Below are positions 10,131 through 22,495 of a DNA stretch of 64,000 nucleotides, one piece after another. This DNA is from Lentinula raphanica (Eukaryota > Basidiomycota > Agaricomycetes > Agaricales > Omphalotaceae), in assembly GCA_027919835.1 (NCBI GenBank), contig JANVFP010000003.1:62001-126000 (forward strand), read 5' to 3'. Below the pieces are notes generated by a model. The model did not search any database and was not told where the DNA came from. It was given only the letters and a program-made list of their open reading frames with translations. How positions within the stretch are numbered: the stretch's first letter is position 1; each line of letters starts with the position of its first letter. The position numbers and the translations under genes are program-made.

Positions 10131-11947
10131 ATGGGTACAGTTTCCACAGTGTATGTTATTCATAATTCTATTTATTAATAATTATGCACAACTCTAATCT
10201 ATAGCTGTTAGTACAGGTCCAATTGTGAGTCTATTCTAGCACCAAATCTCTATTGTTCAAGATTTTATCTCAAAATTATAGTTTTTGAGACATCTTTTCA
10301 ACTGGTGTATGTATTCTCCCTGTTATTATATTGATTTACAATAACATATTGATTTATCTAGGTTTATTTGGTATTCTATGTACTCAACTATATACATATG
10401 GCATTACATTCTCTGAGGATAGATTATTTATTAAAATATTGGGTGCAGCTACACATTTACATGTACATGTATCAAGATTATACTCAGCACTCTTTCTATA
10501 GTATACACTGTTTTTGCATTTGAAGTTCTTCAAACAGCATTTGCAACTCATTCTGGATGGTAAGGTTTATGATATTTTTATGTTAGCAGTATTTTCACAA
10601 GATTCTAGGTATGCACTTGCATCAGGATAGGGTAATCCTGCTGCACTCATTGATGCAACATGGAGTTTAGCTCTCATTGCTGCTTTGACTGAAATTGGTA
10701 AGCAATGCAAAAATTTTGCTATCAATTATCTCTATTTATGTCTCTGATGATTATATAGTTTCAGCCTTGGAACAATTGTTTTTTGTCTGGCGAATCTGGA
10801 TACTGGGTATGGGAAACAGAAAGTTTCTCCCTCTTGTAATAATAATTATTCTTGTAAGTCACTATCCTTAGACTTACATTTACAGCAGCAATATTTACTC
10901 ATAGCTCTTAGTTAAGTTCTGGATCTTTAGCAGCAGCTTTATACTGTGGTCTTATTGGAGTAAGATCTTTTGTTGTCAGATTTGAATTAATTTTGATACG
11001 TTCATTTGTATTAGTTTGTAAAGAACAGCTTACAACTCAATACTGGCAAGTCATTGAATAGCAAGGATGTGATTGTATGTCTATTTGAATCAGCTGAAGC
11101 TAACAAAACTTAAAGAGCTTTTGATTATTGCCAGATATTGAGTTCAGTTGGTGCTGCATGTGATACAGTTATTACTGTAACACTTCTTTCACAGGTGATT
11201 ATAGATCAGATTAAAGTATATATCTGTTGAATCTGATCTTAATTGTTATTTCCTTGAACAGCTGGCCACCAAACGAAGTGCATCAGGAAAAATATTCCCA
11301 TCTCTAGAGTCCCTAGAGATACCCCCCAATTCCTAGGCTGCTCAGAGATTTTTGTGAGCTTTGAAAGATCAAAAAACATCCTAGAGATCCTGAAAGATCC
11401 TGAAAGCATCTGAAAGCACCAGAAAGCACTAGAAAGCACTAGAAAGCACCCAGAGAATTTTTAGAAGCCTCAAAGAACTCAGATACTCTAGGCTCTCTGA
11501 GACTACCTAGGAATTGGGGGTATCTCTGGGGACTCTAGAGATGAGAATATTTTTCCTGATGTGATTCATTTTCTACAGCCAATCATATAATACACAGGGC
11601 AATGAGAGTAGCAATAGAAACAGGAGCTACTACAACAATCACTGCTTTTGTGGGACTTGCATTGTATGTCAATAACAATACCTCAACATGGTATTTTATT
11701 CTGTGAGCACTGAGGATAAGTAGATCTTTGTGACAATTAATAGATTAATATCTTACTCTGCAGGGGTTTAACAAATAGCAAAATATATGCCAATGCACTT
11801 TTAGCAAATTTGAATTCTAGAACCAAGATTGTGGATACTGTTGAAAGTGGACAGTCTCAGCCAGGAGTTCAAATTTGGCAAGTCAGAACTCAGGATGTTG
11901 AGAGGAGGGGAGGAAGTGTCAGTCAGATATCCTCCATTGGTACATGA
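10131..11947 (+). pseudogene. DUF6534-like seven-helix membrane protein, disrupted
   Basis: A chain of exon-like pieces starting MGTVSTV at 10131 gives the pattern of basidiomycete DUF6534 proteins: LFGILCTQLYTYG..., TVFAFEVLQTAFATHSGW, ATWSLALIAALTEI, VSALEQLFFVWRIWILGMGN, SSVGAACDTVITVTLLSQ, HRAMRVAIETGATTTI and LTNSKIYANALLANLNSR. These are the hydrophobic helices and the C-terminal signature. Two lesions are visible. An in-frame TAG at 10628-10630 replaces the expected Trp (TGG). A 281-bp MITE at 11281-11561 interrupts an exon; ignoring it and one copy of its TG duplication, the flanking codons run on in frame. The family's function is unknown. The gene was probably functional until fairly recently. 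Confidence 0.65.
11281..11561 (+). mobile_element. Plavaka-type MITE, 281 bp, TSD TG
   Basis: Starts CATCAGGAAAAATATTC and ends GAATATTTTTCCTGATG, with complementary subterminal blocks (CTCTAGAGTCCC and GGGTATCTC types). TG flanks both ends (11279-11280 and 11562-11563). The interior is a GAAAGCA-rich tract without a gene. It lies within an exon of the DUF6534-like pseudogene. Confidence 0.85.
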
Positions 11948-12427
11948 TCTCCACCAAATGAGTGTCAAGTATCCAGCCAGCCAAAGGTAATGTTGATGTT
12001 GGTGTTTTGTTGTCAACTTCAAACATATAGGACTTGCTGATACACATATGATATCTCCTCCTACTTGTTTTACTTATGATACACATTATACTTACTGTTG
12101 GGATAATTTTTGCACCAACACATCCTGATATCTATTTCATATTCCTATACTTATTTATTGGTTTCAATCCAATTGTATGACCCTCAGTTGTCCACATGTT
12201 ATGTGTTTGCTGAGGGTAAGTCTGCTTATTGATTGACAACACATACACTTACTGATTATAGAATATCTACTTATACTGCACTTAGGTATAGTACTCAATA
12301 TATAGAGTCATTCACATGTCATGTGTCTGCTGAGGAATATCTACTTATGCTGTGCTTAGTTTCACAAGGGAGTCAGTGTTGATAGTGCTTTAGCACAGCA
12401 TATCATTGACAGGCAGAATGACAGGCA

Positions 12428-12742
12428 CATTAGCAAAACAGGGTGCTGCTGCCAGGACAGCACTGTCCAGTGGCTCCAGCACTCCCAGCACTCCCAGCAA
12501 GGTTGCTGCTGGATAGTGCTGGACAGCACTGTCCAGTACCCATTTAGTGCTGCACAGTGCTGCAGCAATATTCAGTTTGGCATGGCAATGCTGGGCATTT
12601 CTCGGCAGCAGCTCAAATATTACTCACACTGTCATGATTATATTCTCTGATTCTATTCAGTGCTGTCCAGCATTCAATAGAAGCTGTCCAGCACAATTCA
12701 ACACTGGAAGTGCTGGGGGGCAAAACCCAGGTTTTGCTGATG
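12428..12742 (+). mobile_element. Short CATCAGCAAAA-ended element, copy 2 (uninterrupted), TSD CA
   Basis: Starts CATTAGCAAAACAGGG (one mismatch to CATCAGC) and ends GGTTTTGCTGATG, flanked by CA on both sides. It contains internal GGACAGCACTGTCC-type palindromes. It is nearly identical to the copy at 4664-7906 without the 3-kb Harbinger insert, and so preserves the empty target TATTA at 12618-12622. Confidence 0.8.
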
Positions 12743-13508
12743 CAATGGAAACATTGAGTTGAGTGAATTTTTGGCCAGTGTCTATGTAAATTGAAGAATG
12801 TTGTATGCTAACTTCTGTTTGTTAAACAATAGTCTTCTGGTGGTAGGCCCATTGCTTGGTTCAGTATAAAAATTGTTTAGATATATGCTACTTTCTGTTA
12901 TTAAATATATTCTGCTGTTGATATATGAATCTATATAGTCAATCTTAGATACAATAGCATTTATAACAGCAGGAAAAAATACCTTTGACCAGGGGTCTCT
13001 CAAAGACACCAGAGATTTTTGCAAAAGTTGAAAGTGTCTGAAATAGTTTGAAACATCTAGACTTCCAGAACTCTATGGGAAAAAGGCTCAAAATTTGATT
13101 TCCTTGAAATTCTCTGGAATTGTTTCTGAATTGTTTTAAAGTAATTCAAAGATCTTTAAATTGCTCTAGGTTTTTGGGAATAACCTGAGCTCTTCAGACA
13201 CTCTACTATCATTACCCTACTTCTTCAAAATTCAAATACCAATGTTTTTTCAAAATTCATTTGCACTTGTATTTTTCAGTTTTTATTGCAACTATGTTTT
13301 GGGATTTCAAGAAGCATGTACCACAAGCAGTATCCAAAATTCTGGTAAGCTGAATCTACAAGATGGTGAAATCAGAAGGGCTTTGAATTTTTTGAAAAAC
13401 TACTGGTATAGGTATTTTGCCGATTTTGGCACCGGCAATAATATTTTGACCCAAAGACATTGTTTTTCTGAACAAAATAGATGGTGAGATCGCAAATAAG
13501 CCATGCTA
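12743..13508. other. AT-rich repeat debris
   Basis: No gene. Near 12970-13010 is a decayed element end (AGGAAAAAATACCTTTGACC, then a GGGTCTCTCAAAGACACC block) resembling the Plavaka-type MITE termini. A similar decayed right end lies at about 14800-14887, so an old element may have spanned the interval. Confidence 0.3.
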
Positions 13509-13732
13509 CATCAGGAAAAATACCTTGGGTCCAGAGAGCCTAGAGACACCCCCCAAAAGCTTAGGCTTCCCAGGCTTCCCAGAGATTCTCAAAAATTTTA
13601 AAAGATTTTCAAAGCAACTCAGATAAGCCTGAAGACATAAGGTTGACTTAAAATCATTTCAAGAACTTGAAACTGCCTGGAATTTTGGGGGTGTCTCCAG
13701 GCAACCTGGGCCTAGATAGATTTTTCCTGATG
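13509..13732 (+). mobile_element. Plavaka-type MITE, 224 bp, TSD TA
   Basis: Starts CATCAGGAAAAATACC and ends GATTTTTCCTGATG, with TA on each side. It is the same subfamily and length as the copy at 20896-21119, in opposite orientation. Non-coding. Confidence 0.85.
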
Positions 13733-13827
13733 TACACTACTTTCAAAGCCTGTAGCTGTCTGAAAAATGTGCATTGTTTTGGAAGCACATCTTCAACTTT
13801 TTCTGAACAAGTGAGGTAATGATAGTA

Positions 13828-14110
13828 AGATAGGGCTCATGGACAATTCACATACATCACATGACTTGTGAAACCAGAAGTGTAACAGTGCAGATGATGC
13901 TTCAAAAATGAATCGCACTGCAAGATGGCCTTTTCTTCAAAATCTGCTTGTGCAGAGTTCTTCATTCAGACTTCAAGAAAATTTCTGCACAAGCAGATTT
14001 TTTATTTTTGTCAATGGGAACCAAGGGACCATTCATCTAAGGCTATTAAATTTTTAGGCCTTTTCACAGCTAATCATGTGATGTATGTGAATCATCTATG
14101 AGCCCTATCT
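13828..14110. mobile_element. MITE with about 40-bp inverted ends and TA duplication (Tc1/mariner-like)
   Basis: Left end AGATAGGGCTCATGGACAAT and right end complementary to it (...GAGCCCTATCT), with matching CACATACATCACATGA blocks. Flanked by TA on both sides, which suits Tc1/mariner. A second hairpin (GCTTGTGCAGA...TCTGCACAAGC) occupies about 13946-14002. No coding capacity. Confidence 0.6.
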
Positions 14111-16505
14111 TAGAGAACTTGGATACCCTGAGCTGCTTAGATTTGTTCCAATATCCTGAAAATTTCTTGAGATTTTTGAAGAAAAGATATTTGAGTTTCT
14201 CTGAAGACTTCGAATGTTTTCAAAAATTTGAATTTTGAGATAAATAAGATACTATTGCATCTTAATTCTAGAAGATAGTATAATGTAGTAATACAGTGTA
14301 GATATTAATCAAAATATTACAATTCACAGTTTTCAATAATATGAGTATTCACATGACCTGCCACTTTCCACTGTGTACAATTCAAAAGAACTTCACTAGG
14401 CCAAAATTTGAATATAACTATAATAATATATATTATATACATTTATATTTATCATATTTGTTAACAATTTATAAATTTAATAGTTGTAATAATATATTAT
14501 GACATATAGTTAGAAAGTATTTCAAAATTAATAGTTATCAAGTTCAAATACAGTAGATACTACTATATCTTGATCTATGAGTGTTAGTAGATACAGTCAA
14601 CTTAAGATAAGAGCAATAGATTGAGTACCATATGGTAAAGAAAAAGTGATTCAATAACTTTTTGAATTCTTTGAACTCATTGAAAAACTTTGGAGAAACT
14701 TTATATCTTTCAAAGACTTTCAGAGATTCTCAAAGATTTCTGATGATATTCAAAGATATTCAAATATTTTGAAAAATATTCAAGGAACTCCAAAAGCTTT
14801 AAATTTTGGGGGATCTCCAAGGAGACACCAAAAACTCTGAAGACTATAGAGACCCCAAACAACCTGAAATGCTTTATATTTTTGCTGATCAAATTATAGT
14901 AATTTACTGTCACAAATTGTGTAATTTGTGACATAAAACTTTGCCTCATCTCAGTTCCAAAAATCTGTTACATTGGCTAGGAGAGAAAGGTAAGCTTGTA
15001 AGATAGGGAAAATACAAACTTGACTGAAGCCATGTGTACAAGTCACACCATAACATTTTTATCCAAATGCAAACAAATGTAATGGTTGGATTTGGACTAG
15101 GCTTGGAGCTTGCCATTTGGGAAGTTCAGGACTATGAAACAGGGCAAAGGGCAAGGACTGACATATGACATGTTAGCCTCATTTCTCTCATTGTATTTCT
15201 ATATATTCCTCATGTTTTTCTTACTTTTTTTATATTTTCCTTACAAAGTCACACTAGTGGTGTAGTTTCATGAACATGACAAAGCCTTATACTTGTCATG
15301 TAGTACCAGGGTACTCATCAACATATTATACTTTGGGGCAGGGGATCCCATCTATTTCCCTCTTTTGTAATTATCCTTAATACAAAAATACTACTATTTA
15401 CTATCTCTTTGCCTGACTCTCAAGATGCTGACTCCAGCCTCTACACAAATTTGTTCAAAAATTTGATTTCAAAAATTGCTAGCTTCGAGTTGCAAAATAA
15501 GAGCCCTACAAATTCTGCTGATGAGTCTTGAGAAGCTGACAGTACAGCAGTTTTGCTATATCATGTGAACTTGTCACAGAAATGGTGAAATCTAATTAAC
15601 TGAGTGTCCCAGATATGCTGAGTCTTGCCAGGTTCCAGATTGGGTGCCCTATAATGGATTGAGTTAGTTCAAGTCTGACACTCAGCACTCATATGGCACC
15701 CCCAGCTCTTAAGTATCCAATTGACTGCTTAGCATTCATCATCTGACATGACACTATGTATATATAATATTACTATGTTAGGACCATGCCACCAATGGTG
15801 TCAGGAACTTAAAATCCTAGACCTGGATTACTTCCTTGTGGAAAATTACTAGGAAACTACCTTGACTCATTCAACATGAAGCATAATGAGTCACAACCAA
15901 TTCATAGCAACATGAGTCAAATCCATGACTCATGTGTAACTCAGGATAACTAATCATGACTTGAAATGATTTGTAGTGACTCCTATTGAACATAGTAACT
16001 CTAGTGAATGGCACGGGTGTGCCGGGTTGCGTCGGGTCCTGGGTTGGGTTGCTTAGTCAGGTCGGGTCGGCTGGGCATTTGGGAACCTGGCACCCAGGTA
16101 GCACACCCGGCACTGAGAGGAAGTCTACGGGCAGCTTCTCGGCTTCTCAATACTTCAGCAAATGTCATTTATTATGTACATGTAATGAGTAGATAGATGG
16201 CGATGTTTCGAGAATCATTAAAAAATTTTTGTACAACTCAGCTACAGTGACTACCGGGGCTACAGAACATGCCCAAATGAAGCAAGCCAGCATCTGACAC
16301 AAATGTGACAAAAAAGCCAAAAAGGCGAACGAAAAGGACAAGGACCATACGGTCAGACACCAAAGAGGAACAACATGAATCAGCGGCAAGTATACACTGG
16401 GTGGAGAAGTACGTAAATATTGGCAGCTACAATGAATTTTTGATGAATTTATCATGATTCAATTTTTAAATAATTGTTTTGAAAGTTTTGTAACTTACCA
16501 AAACC
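14111..16505. other. AT-rich non-genic region
   Basis: No supported gene. It includes a decayed MITE right end (about 14800-14887, ending TTTTTGCTGAT) and a GC-rich hairpin-like patch at about 16012-16115 (GTGTGCCGGGTTG...CACACCCGGCAC) that resembles a hAT-type terminus. Short ORFs near 16000-16450 lack family features. Confidence 0.35.
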
Positions 16506-17599
16506 TTACACCACGGGACATACTATAATAATCCTAGGATAATTATATGGAATGTAGACAAAGATAATTATAATGAAAATTTTTGAAATTATCTCAGGTA
16601 AATGTTTATAATAATTACAGAAGTGTAGACAAAGATAATTATATTAAAAGTCTTTGAAATGATCTCAGGTAAATGTTTATAATAATCACAGAAGTATAGA
16701 CAAAGATAATTATATTAAAAGTCTTTGAAATTATCTCAGGAAAATGTTTATAATAATCACAGAAATGTAAACAAAGATAATTATAATGAAAGTCTTTGAA
16801 AATATCTCAGGAAAATATTTATGATATTCACAGAATTGTAGGCAAAGCTAATTTTAACAAAAGTCTTTGTAAAAATCTCAGGAAATTATTTACAATAATT
16901 CTAGAAATGTAGACAAAGATAATTCTAATAAGTGTCTTTGGAAATATTGCAAGAAAATGTTTATAATAATTGCACTCATGTAAGAATCTTTAAAAATATC
17001 CCAAGAAAATGTTCACTATAATTTCCAGAATGTAGACAAAGATAATTAAGAATCAAAGTTTTGAGAATATTTGGAGAAAATTGAACATATCTCAAGACAA
17101 CCAGCAAAGAACATGCTCTTTTCTTATTGTGCATGATTATTATAAACATTTTCCTGAGATAATCTCAGTGACTCTTATTGCAATTTTCTTTGTCTACATT
17201 CCTGTGATTAGTGTAAGGATTTTCTGGAGATATTTTCAAAGACTTTGATAACAATTATCTTTGTCTATATTTCTGAAATTATCATAAACATTTTCCTGAG
17301 ATATTTTCAAAGACTTTAATTATAATTATCTTTGTCTACATTTTTGTAATTATTATAAACATTTTTCTGAGATATTTTCAAAGACTTTTATAATGATTAT
17401 CTTTGTCTACAATTCTCTGATTATTATAAACATTTTCCTGAGATATTTTCAAAGACTTTTATTATAATTATCTTTGTCTACATGTCAGTGATTATTATAA
17501 ATATTTTCCTGAGATAATCCCAAACATTTCATTATAATTATCTTTGTCTACATTCCTTATAAATATCCTGGGATTATTACAGTATGTCCTGTGGTGTAA
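16506..17599. repeat. Fold-back element made of inverted arrays of ~62-bp tandem repeats
   Basis: Termini TTACACCACGGGACATACT and its complement. The left half holds about eight diverged tandem units built around GTAGACAAAGATAATTATA...CTCAGGAAAATGTTTATAAT. The right half holds about seven units of the same sequence in reverse complement. The whole can fold into a hairpin of about 500 bp. A decayed relative lies at about 31980-32195 with the same end (GATTACACTATGTTCTGTGG on the plus strand). No coding capacity; class unknown. Confidence 0.7.
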
Positions 17600-17979
17600 T
17601 TACATAGTGTAGGCATTTCTTTTGGGCATTGTGTAATAATATCCTAAGTATAAAAATTTACAGTGAGTTTTTGAAAAAAAGATAATGTATAAATAACAAG
17701 ACAAACAGTGAAAATTTCAAATAACTTTCAAAAACATCATCAATTTATGTATGCTTAGTAAATTTTGTTTCATACAGAATACATATAGATATGAGCTGAA
17801 AATTTTGAACAATTTGTAATGCAATTGCAATTCTGGTAATTTACATTAAGCTTCTACATATATTCTATCTCTGTAATTTTCAAAAAAGTTGTTTCAAAAA
17901 TAATATAAATATTATATGAAATATCATGAGAATTGCTATGCACTTATATAAATAAAACAAAGCATAATGTTGATGGTTA

Positions 17980-19200
17980 CAATAAATTTACCATGTAGGA
18001 ATTTATATATAAATTTGATCTAATTTCTATGTAAATAATTTCTTTTACATTTTCTTTTCCAATATTGATAATATCAATGTAAGTAGTTGTATTGACATTG
18101 AAATATTATATATATTCTATATTGTAAATTTTGTGTAACAATACAGTTATTTTTTTAATCACAGAACACTGAAAATTTCAAAATTCACAATAAATTTACA
18201 GAATAATAAAAGAATTGAGAAAAATATTGGAATATCAATATAAGTAATCAAATATTCATTGAAATTATGATGTGAAGCAAGAAAGTTATTAGATTATATA
18301 AAGAGAAAAGTAAGTGGGAATATTTTCATTGATATCACAGAATAATGAAATGAGAAAAATCAATATGAAAAGAATAAAATAAGTGCTGAGATTTACATTA
18401 CAGTCTCAATATATACTGTTGAATATTAGTCAAATAGTGTTTCATAAGATTCACAAAACAGTAACCATACAATTTTGGTTGAAATGCACACATCATGCAA
18501 GCAGACTTACAGGAAACAGTAAACTTGTGTTAGAAAGATACAAAATTTGATTCAATAAACAAGGCAACTCCCAAAGAAATTTATGATGAACTTATTAAAT
18601 AGAACTTATTGTTATAGCAATATTAATTAATAAGTCTTCTATAAAATGTAAAATATGCAGAAAATTTGGGTTATTATAATTTTGTATCATAAGTTTTCTA
18701 GAAGTCTGAGCACTTTATGAGATCTTAGATATAGTGTGAATTTTGACCAAGATTATATTGTGACTGTGTTGTCAATTTTGAAAAATATACTAAACATACA
18801 ATAAACTCAAAATGTAAGTTGGATTGTAAATATTACAATTTACAAGCCAATTTATGGTTTGACTGATGTTCAGCAGTATATATTGAAACTTCAAAGTAAA
18901 TCTCAGCACTTACTTTATCACTTTTTTATCAATTTTTTCTCCATGTATTGTTCTGTAATATCAATGAAAATATGCCCACTTAATTTGTACTTTACATAAT
19001 CTTATAAATTACTTGCTGTACATTATAATTTCAATCAATATTGTGCAACTTATATTGATATTCCAATGTTGTACTCAAGTTGTTTAATTATTCTGTGAAT
19101 TTATTGTGAATCATAAAATTTTCAGAGTTCTTTGATAAAGGATAACTGTGTTGTTACACAAAAAATCACAATATACAATATAACAATATATAGCTCAACA
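17980..19200. repeat. AT-rich long inverted repeat
   Basis: Blocks at about 18120-18245 (AACAATACAGTTAT, AATATCAATATAAG and neighbours) recur in reverse complement at about 19035-19190 (CTTATATTGATATTCC, ATAACTGTGTTGTTAC). The centre is AT-rich and non-coding. It is probably an old fold-back element; its exact ends were not determined. Confidence 0.5.
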
Positions 19201-20261
19201 TATATGTTGATTTATAGCTTGAAATATAGCGCAATTTATAACTTCAGCTATATCTGAGTTTATAACTCAACATATATTTCAAGATATATCTTGACTGACA
19301 GCTTCAGTTATATCTCAGCTCATAACCTCATATATTTCTTGATATATATTATAACTTATAACTCCTGCTATATTCCATTCTACAGATTGTCATATAACCT
19401 GACTTATAGCTTGACTTATATCTCAGCCTATAACTTGACATATATTTCAACTCACATCTAAACTCATAGCTTGACAGATAGCTGGACATATAACTTGACT
19501 TATAGTGTTAGTAATATCTCCACTTATAGCTTGATGTACAGCTCAACTTATATCTTGACTTATAGCTTCAGTTATATGTCAGCCTATTACTCAACATGTA
19601 TCTCTGCTTATAGCTTAACATCTATCTCCACTTATAACTTCAGTTATATCTCAGCCTATCACTCAACATATATTTCAGCTTATAGCTTGACATACTTCAA
19701 CTTATAGCTTCAGCTATATCTTAGCCTATTACTCAACATATTTAGGCTCAGCTTATAACATAACATATATCTTGACTTGTAGCTCCAGCTATATGTCAGC
19801 CTATGATTTGACATATATCTTGACGTATAGCTTCAGCTATATGTCATCCTATTACTTAACATATATCTCCACTTATAGCTTGACATATATCTCCATGTAA
19901 AGTTTCAGCTATATTGCAGGTTATTACTCCATATATATCTTGACTTATAGGTTCAGTTATATCTCAGCCAAGTACTCAACATTATAGTTTGACATATATC
20001 TCTACTTATAGCTTCAGTTATATCTCAGCCTATTGCTCAACATATATCTCAATGTATAGCTTGAGATATACTTCAACTTATATCTGCCGCTATATCTTAG
20101 GCTATTACTCAACATATATCTCAGCTTATAGGTTCAGCTATATTTCAGCCTATTACTCAACATATATCTGAGCTTATAGCTTGACATATATCTTGACTTA
20201 TAGCCTCAGCTATATGTCAGCCTATTACTCAACATATATCTCTGCTTATAGCATGTCATAT
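19190..20261 (+). repeat. Minisatellite of ~20-bp subunits in ~60-70-bp higher units
   Basis: An imperfect array of CTTATAGCTTGACATATAT-type and CTTCAGCTATATCTCAGCCT-type subunits. It resumes at about 21621-21756 and 22373-22495 after two insertions. Some frames stay open and read as Tyr/Ser/Thr repeats (ISAYSLTYISTYSFSY), but stops interrupt them and there is no start context, so it is treated as a satellite. Confidence 0.75.
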
Positions 20262-20690
20262 TAAGGCTCTTCACAACTCCCGGTTACCAGCTGCCATCTG
20301 CCAGTTTGACCCATGAGACTACCTGCAGGTTCCGGTTACTAGGTCCATGGGTCAGCTGTCGGTCACAGGTCTTTTCCAAATTCAAATAACCAGCAGGTAC
20401 CTGTGACCTGCCAACATCTTATCACTGGGGCAGATTCTTGGATAGAGGAAACCAATGCAGATGATGTCATAACTTTTTTTTCTGCCAATGATGTCATCTG
20501 CTATGAAGCACAGCCGCACAGCTGTGGTTGTGGCTGTGCTCATTTTTTAAAGCAAGAATAATATATAAAAAAGGTTATGTATATTATATAGAAGCATTCA
20601 TAAGTATGCACTTGAGTGTACTTGCTGCTTGTAATAGTATGAATACTTGTCACTGAAAGTCAGCAACAATACCTTAAGTCTATACTCAAG

Positions 20691-21185
20691 TAAGGGTCCT
20701 CAGCAGGTCAGGTAACCTGTAGGTACTCACAGGTAAGATCCATGGGAATATCTGCAGGTTTGGTGACCCGCAGGTTCAGGTACCTGTATGCACAGGTCAT
20801 GACAGGTCACAGGTCAGACTTAGGAAAATACTTTATAGGGACAGGTCCAGATACCTGTTAGCACAGGTCAGCAACAGGTCACAGGTCAGGATGTTCATCA
20901 GGAAAAATCTATCTAGGCCCAGGTTGCCTGGAGACACCCCCAAAATTCCAGGCAGTTTCAAGTTCTTGAAATGATTTTAAGTCAACCTTATGTCTTCAGG
21001 CTTATCTGAGTTGCTTTGAAAATCTTTGGAAATCTTTGAGAATCTCTGGGAAGCCTGGGAAGCCTAAGCTTTTGGGGGGTGTCTCTAGGCTCTCTGGACC
21101 CAAGGTATTTTTCCTGATGTTGGAGGCAAAATACCTGCAGGTCAGGTCATAGGTATGACCCATCCAGGACTCATGAAGACCCTTA
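20691..21185. mobile_element. hAT-like MITE (inner) nested in the outer element
   Basis: Termini TAAGGGTCCTCAGCAGG and the complement of GGACTCATGAAGACCCTTA. Flanking 8-mers TACTCAAG (20683-20690) and TACTTAAG (21186-21193) differ by one base, an 8-bp duplication typical of hAT. It is itself interrupted by the 224-bp Plavaka-type MITE at 20896-21119. Confidence 0.6.
20896..21119 (-). mobile_element. Plavaka-type MITE, 224 bp, TSD TT
   Basis: Reverse-orientation copy of the element at 13509-13732, with the same length and near-identical sequence. Ends CATCAGGAAAAATC and GTATTTTTCCTGATG, flanked by TT on both sides. It is the youngest layer of the nest. Confidence 0.85.
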
Positions 21186-21759
21186 TACTTAAGTATTTAT
21201 AAGTAACACTGTGTTATATAGAATTGCCATCGTGGGGAAATTGAACTCAGAAAGCTTGCAGCTAAAATTTCAGCTCTCAGCAGTCAAAGTATACATTTCT
21301 CACAGAGTGTACACTCATGCTATGAGTGCACTTGTATAATTAAAACACTTGACTTGCCATTCACAAGCATCATAAAGCTCATTAATACTTGGCAATGCTT
21401 GCTACTCAATATTATAAGGAATAATTAACAAATACTATCATTATATATAACATAGCACGGAGTACCTCATCCCAGTTTGAAAACCTGCCGGAGACCTGGT
21501 GACTTGCAGGTAATATACCTGTCAGACAGATCTAAATTCACACAGGTCAGCATTTTTGATGGCCGGTTACCTGTGCTACAGGTCCCAGTCATACCTGTCC
21601 AGGACTCGTGAAGACCCTTATGACATAAATCTCTGTATGTATGTTCAGCTATATCTCAGCCAATGACTCAACATATATCTCTTCTTATAGCTTGACATAT
21701 ATCTCCACTTATAGTTTCATATATATCTAAGCATATGACTCAACATATATCTTGACTTA

Positions 21760-22369
21760 GGCTTAGTCCTAGAGAAAATCTCGTGCAGATTTTTTTGCCT
21801 GAAATTTATCCAGATTACTAAATACAGTAGACTGGCATGTGAACTAATGGCATCCTGTGATTTATCAATGAAATGCCATGTGATTTGCATTTCAGCTATA
21901 CTGCCGAGACTGTTCAAAATGTTCAAGCTCTGCATCGATAAGCATCTATATAACTAGGTCTTGCTCTATATAATAGCATTCTGAATATTTATAAAGCTGC
22001 ATTTGAGCCTTTTGAGTCAAAGTAGACCCAACATTGCACAAAATGTATGTCACAGTAAGTACTAAGGTCAGAACAAGGTGTGCATAGCTATCCTGCTGAA
22101 GGAGCAGTGATCAGTATAGCTACTACTATTTTCTAGCACCTCTTGAGGCTGATCTAGGAGTATTGTATGTGTAGAGACTGGTGTACTCTATATTTCTTGT
22201 GCTAGTGCTGAAGCTGCTGAAGCTGCCGAGGTTGCCAAGGTGGCTTTACGCGGCATTTCATTGACAAATGATGGATGCCATTGGGTCACATGCCTCACTT
22301 ACTGTATATAGTAATTTGAATAAATCTCGGGCAAAAAAATCCGCACGAGATTTTCTCTAGGACTAAGCC
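21760..22369. mobile_element. Harbinger/Tourist-like MITE, 610 bp, TSD TTA
   Basis: Inverted ends of about 65 bp beginning GGCTTAGTCCTAGAGAAAAT, with a few mismatches. TTA stands on both sides (21757-21759 and 22370-22372), the PIF/Harbinger signature. The TIR differs from that of the element at 4855-7858. It interrupts the minisatellite. No coding capacity. Confidence 0.65.
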
Positions 22370-22495
22370 TTATATGTTCAGCTATATCTCAGCCTATTAC
22401 TCAACATGTATGTTGACTTATAGGTTCAGCTATATCTCAGCTTAATACTCAACATATATCTCAGCTTATAGGTTCAGTTATATTGCAGTCTACTT

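Larger units (their letters stand above)
20262..21620. mobile_element. hAT-like non-autonomous element (outer), interrupting the minisatellite
   Basis: Termini TAAGGCTCTTCACAACTCC and the complement of GGACTCGTGAAGACCCTTA. TAAGG fits the hAT terminal pattern. Flanking 8-mers TGTCATAT and TGACATAA agree at six of eight positions, as for an aged 8-bp duplication. Many GGTAACCTGCAGGT-type motifs inside resemble hAT subterminal repeats. It holds a nested copy of the same kind and no gene. Confidence 0.55.

Noticed and set aside
16530..17580. CRISPR-like array because of regular spacing.
   Set aside because: Units are continuous and diverged with no unique spacers, and the context is eukaryotic.
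19471..20171. Tyr/Ser-rich ORFs in the minisatellite.
   Set aside because: They come from the repeat unit itself and stop at each phase change. No splice chain or promoter supports a gene.
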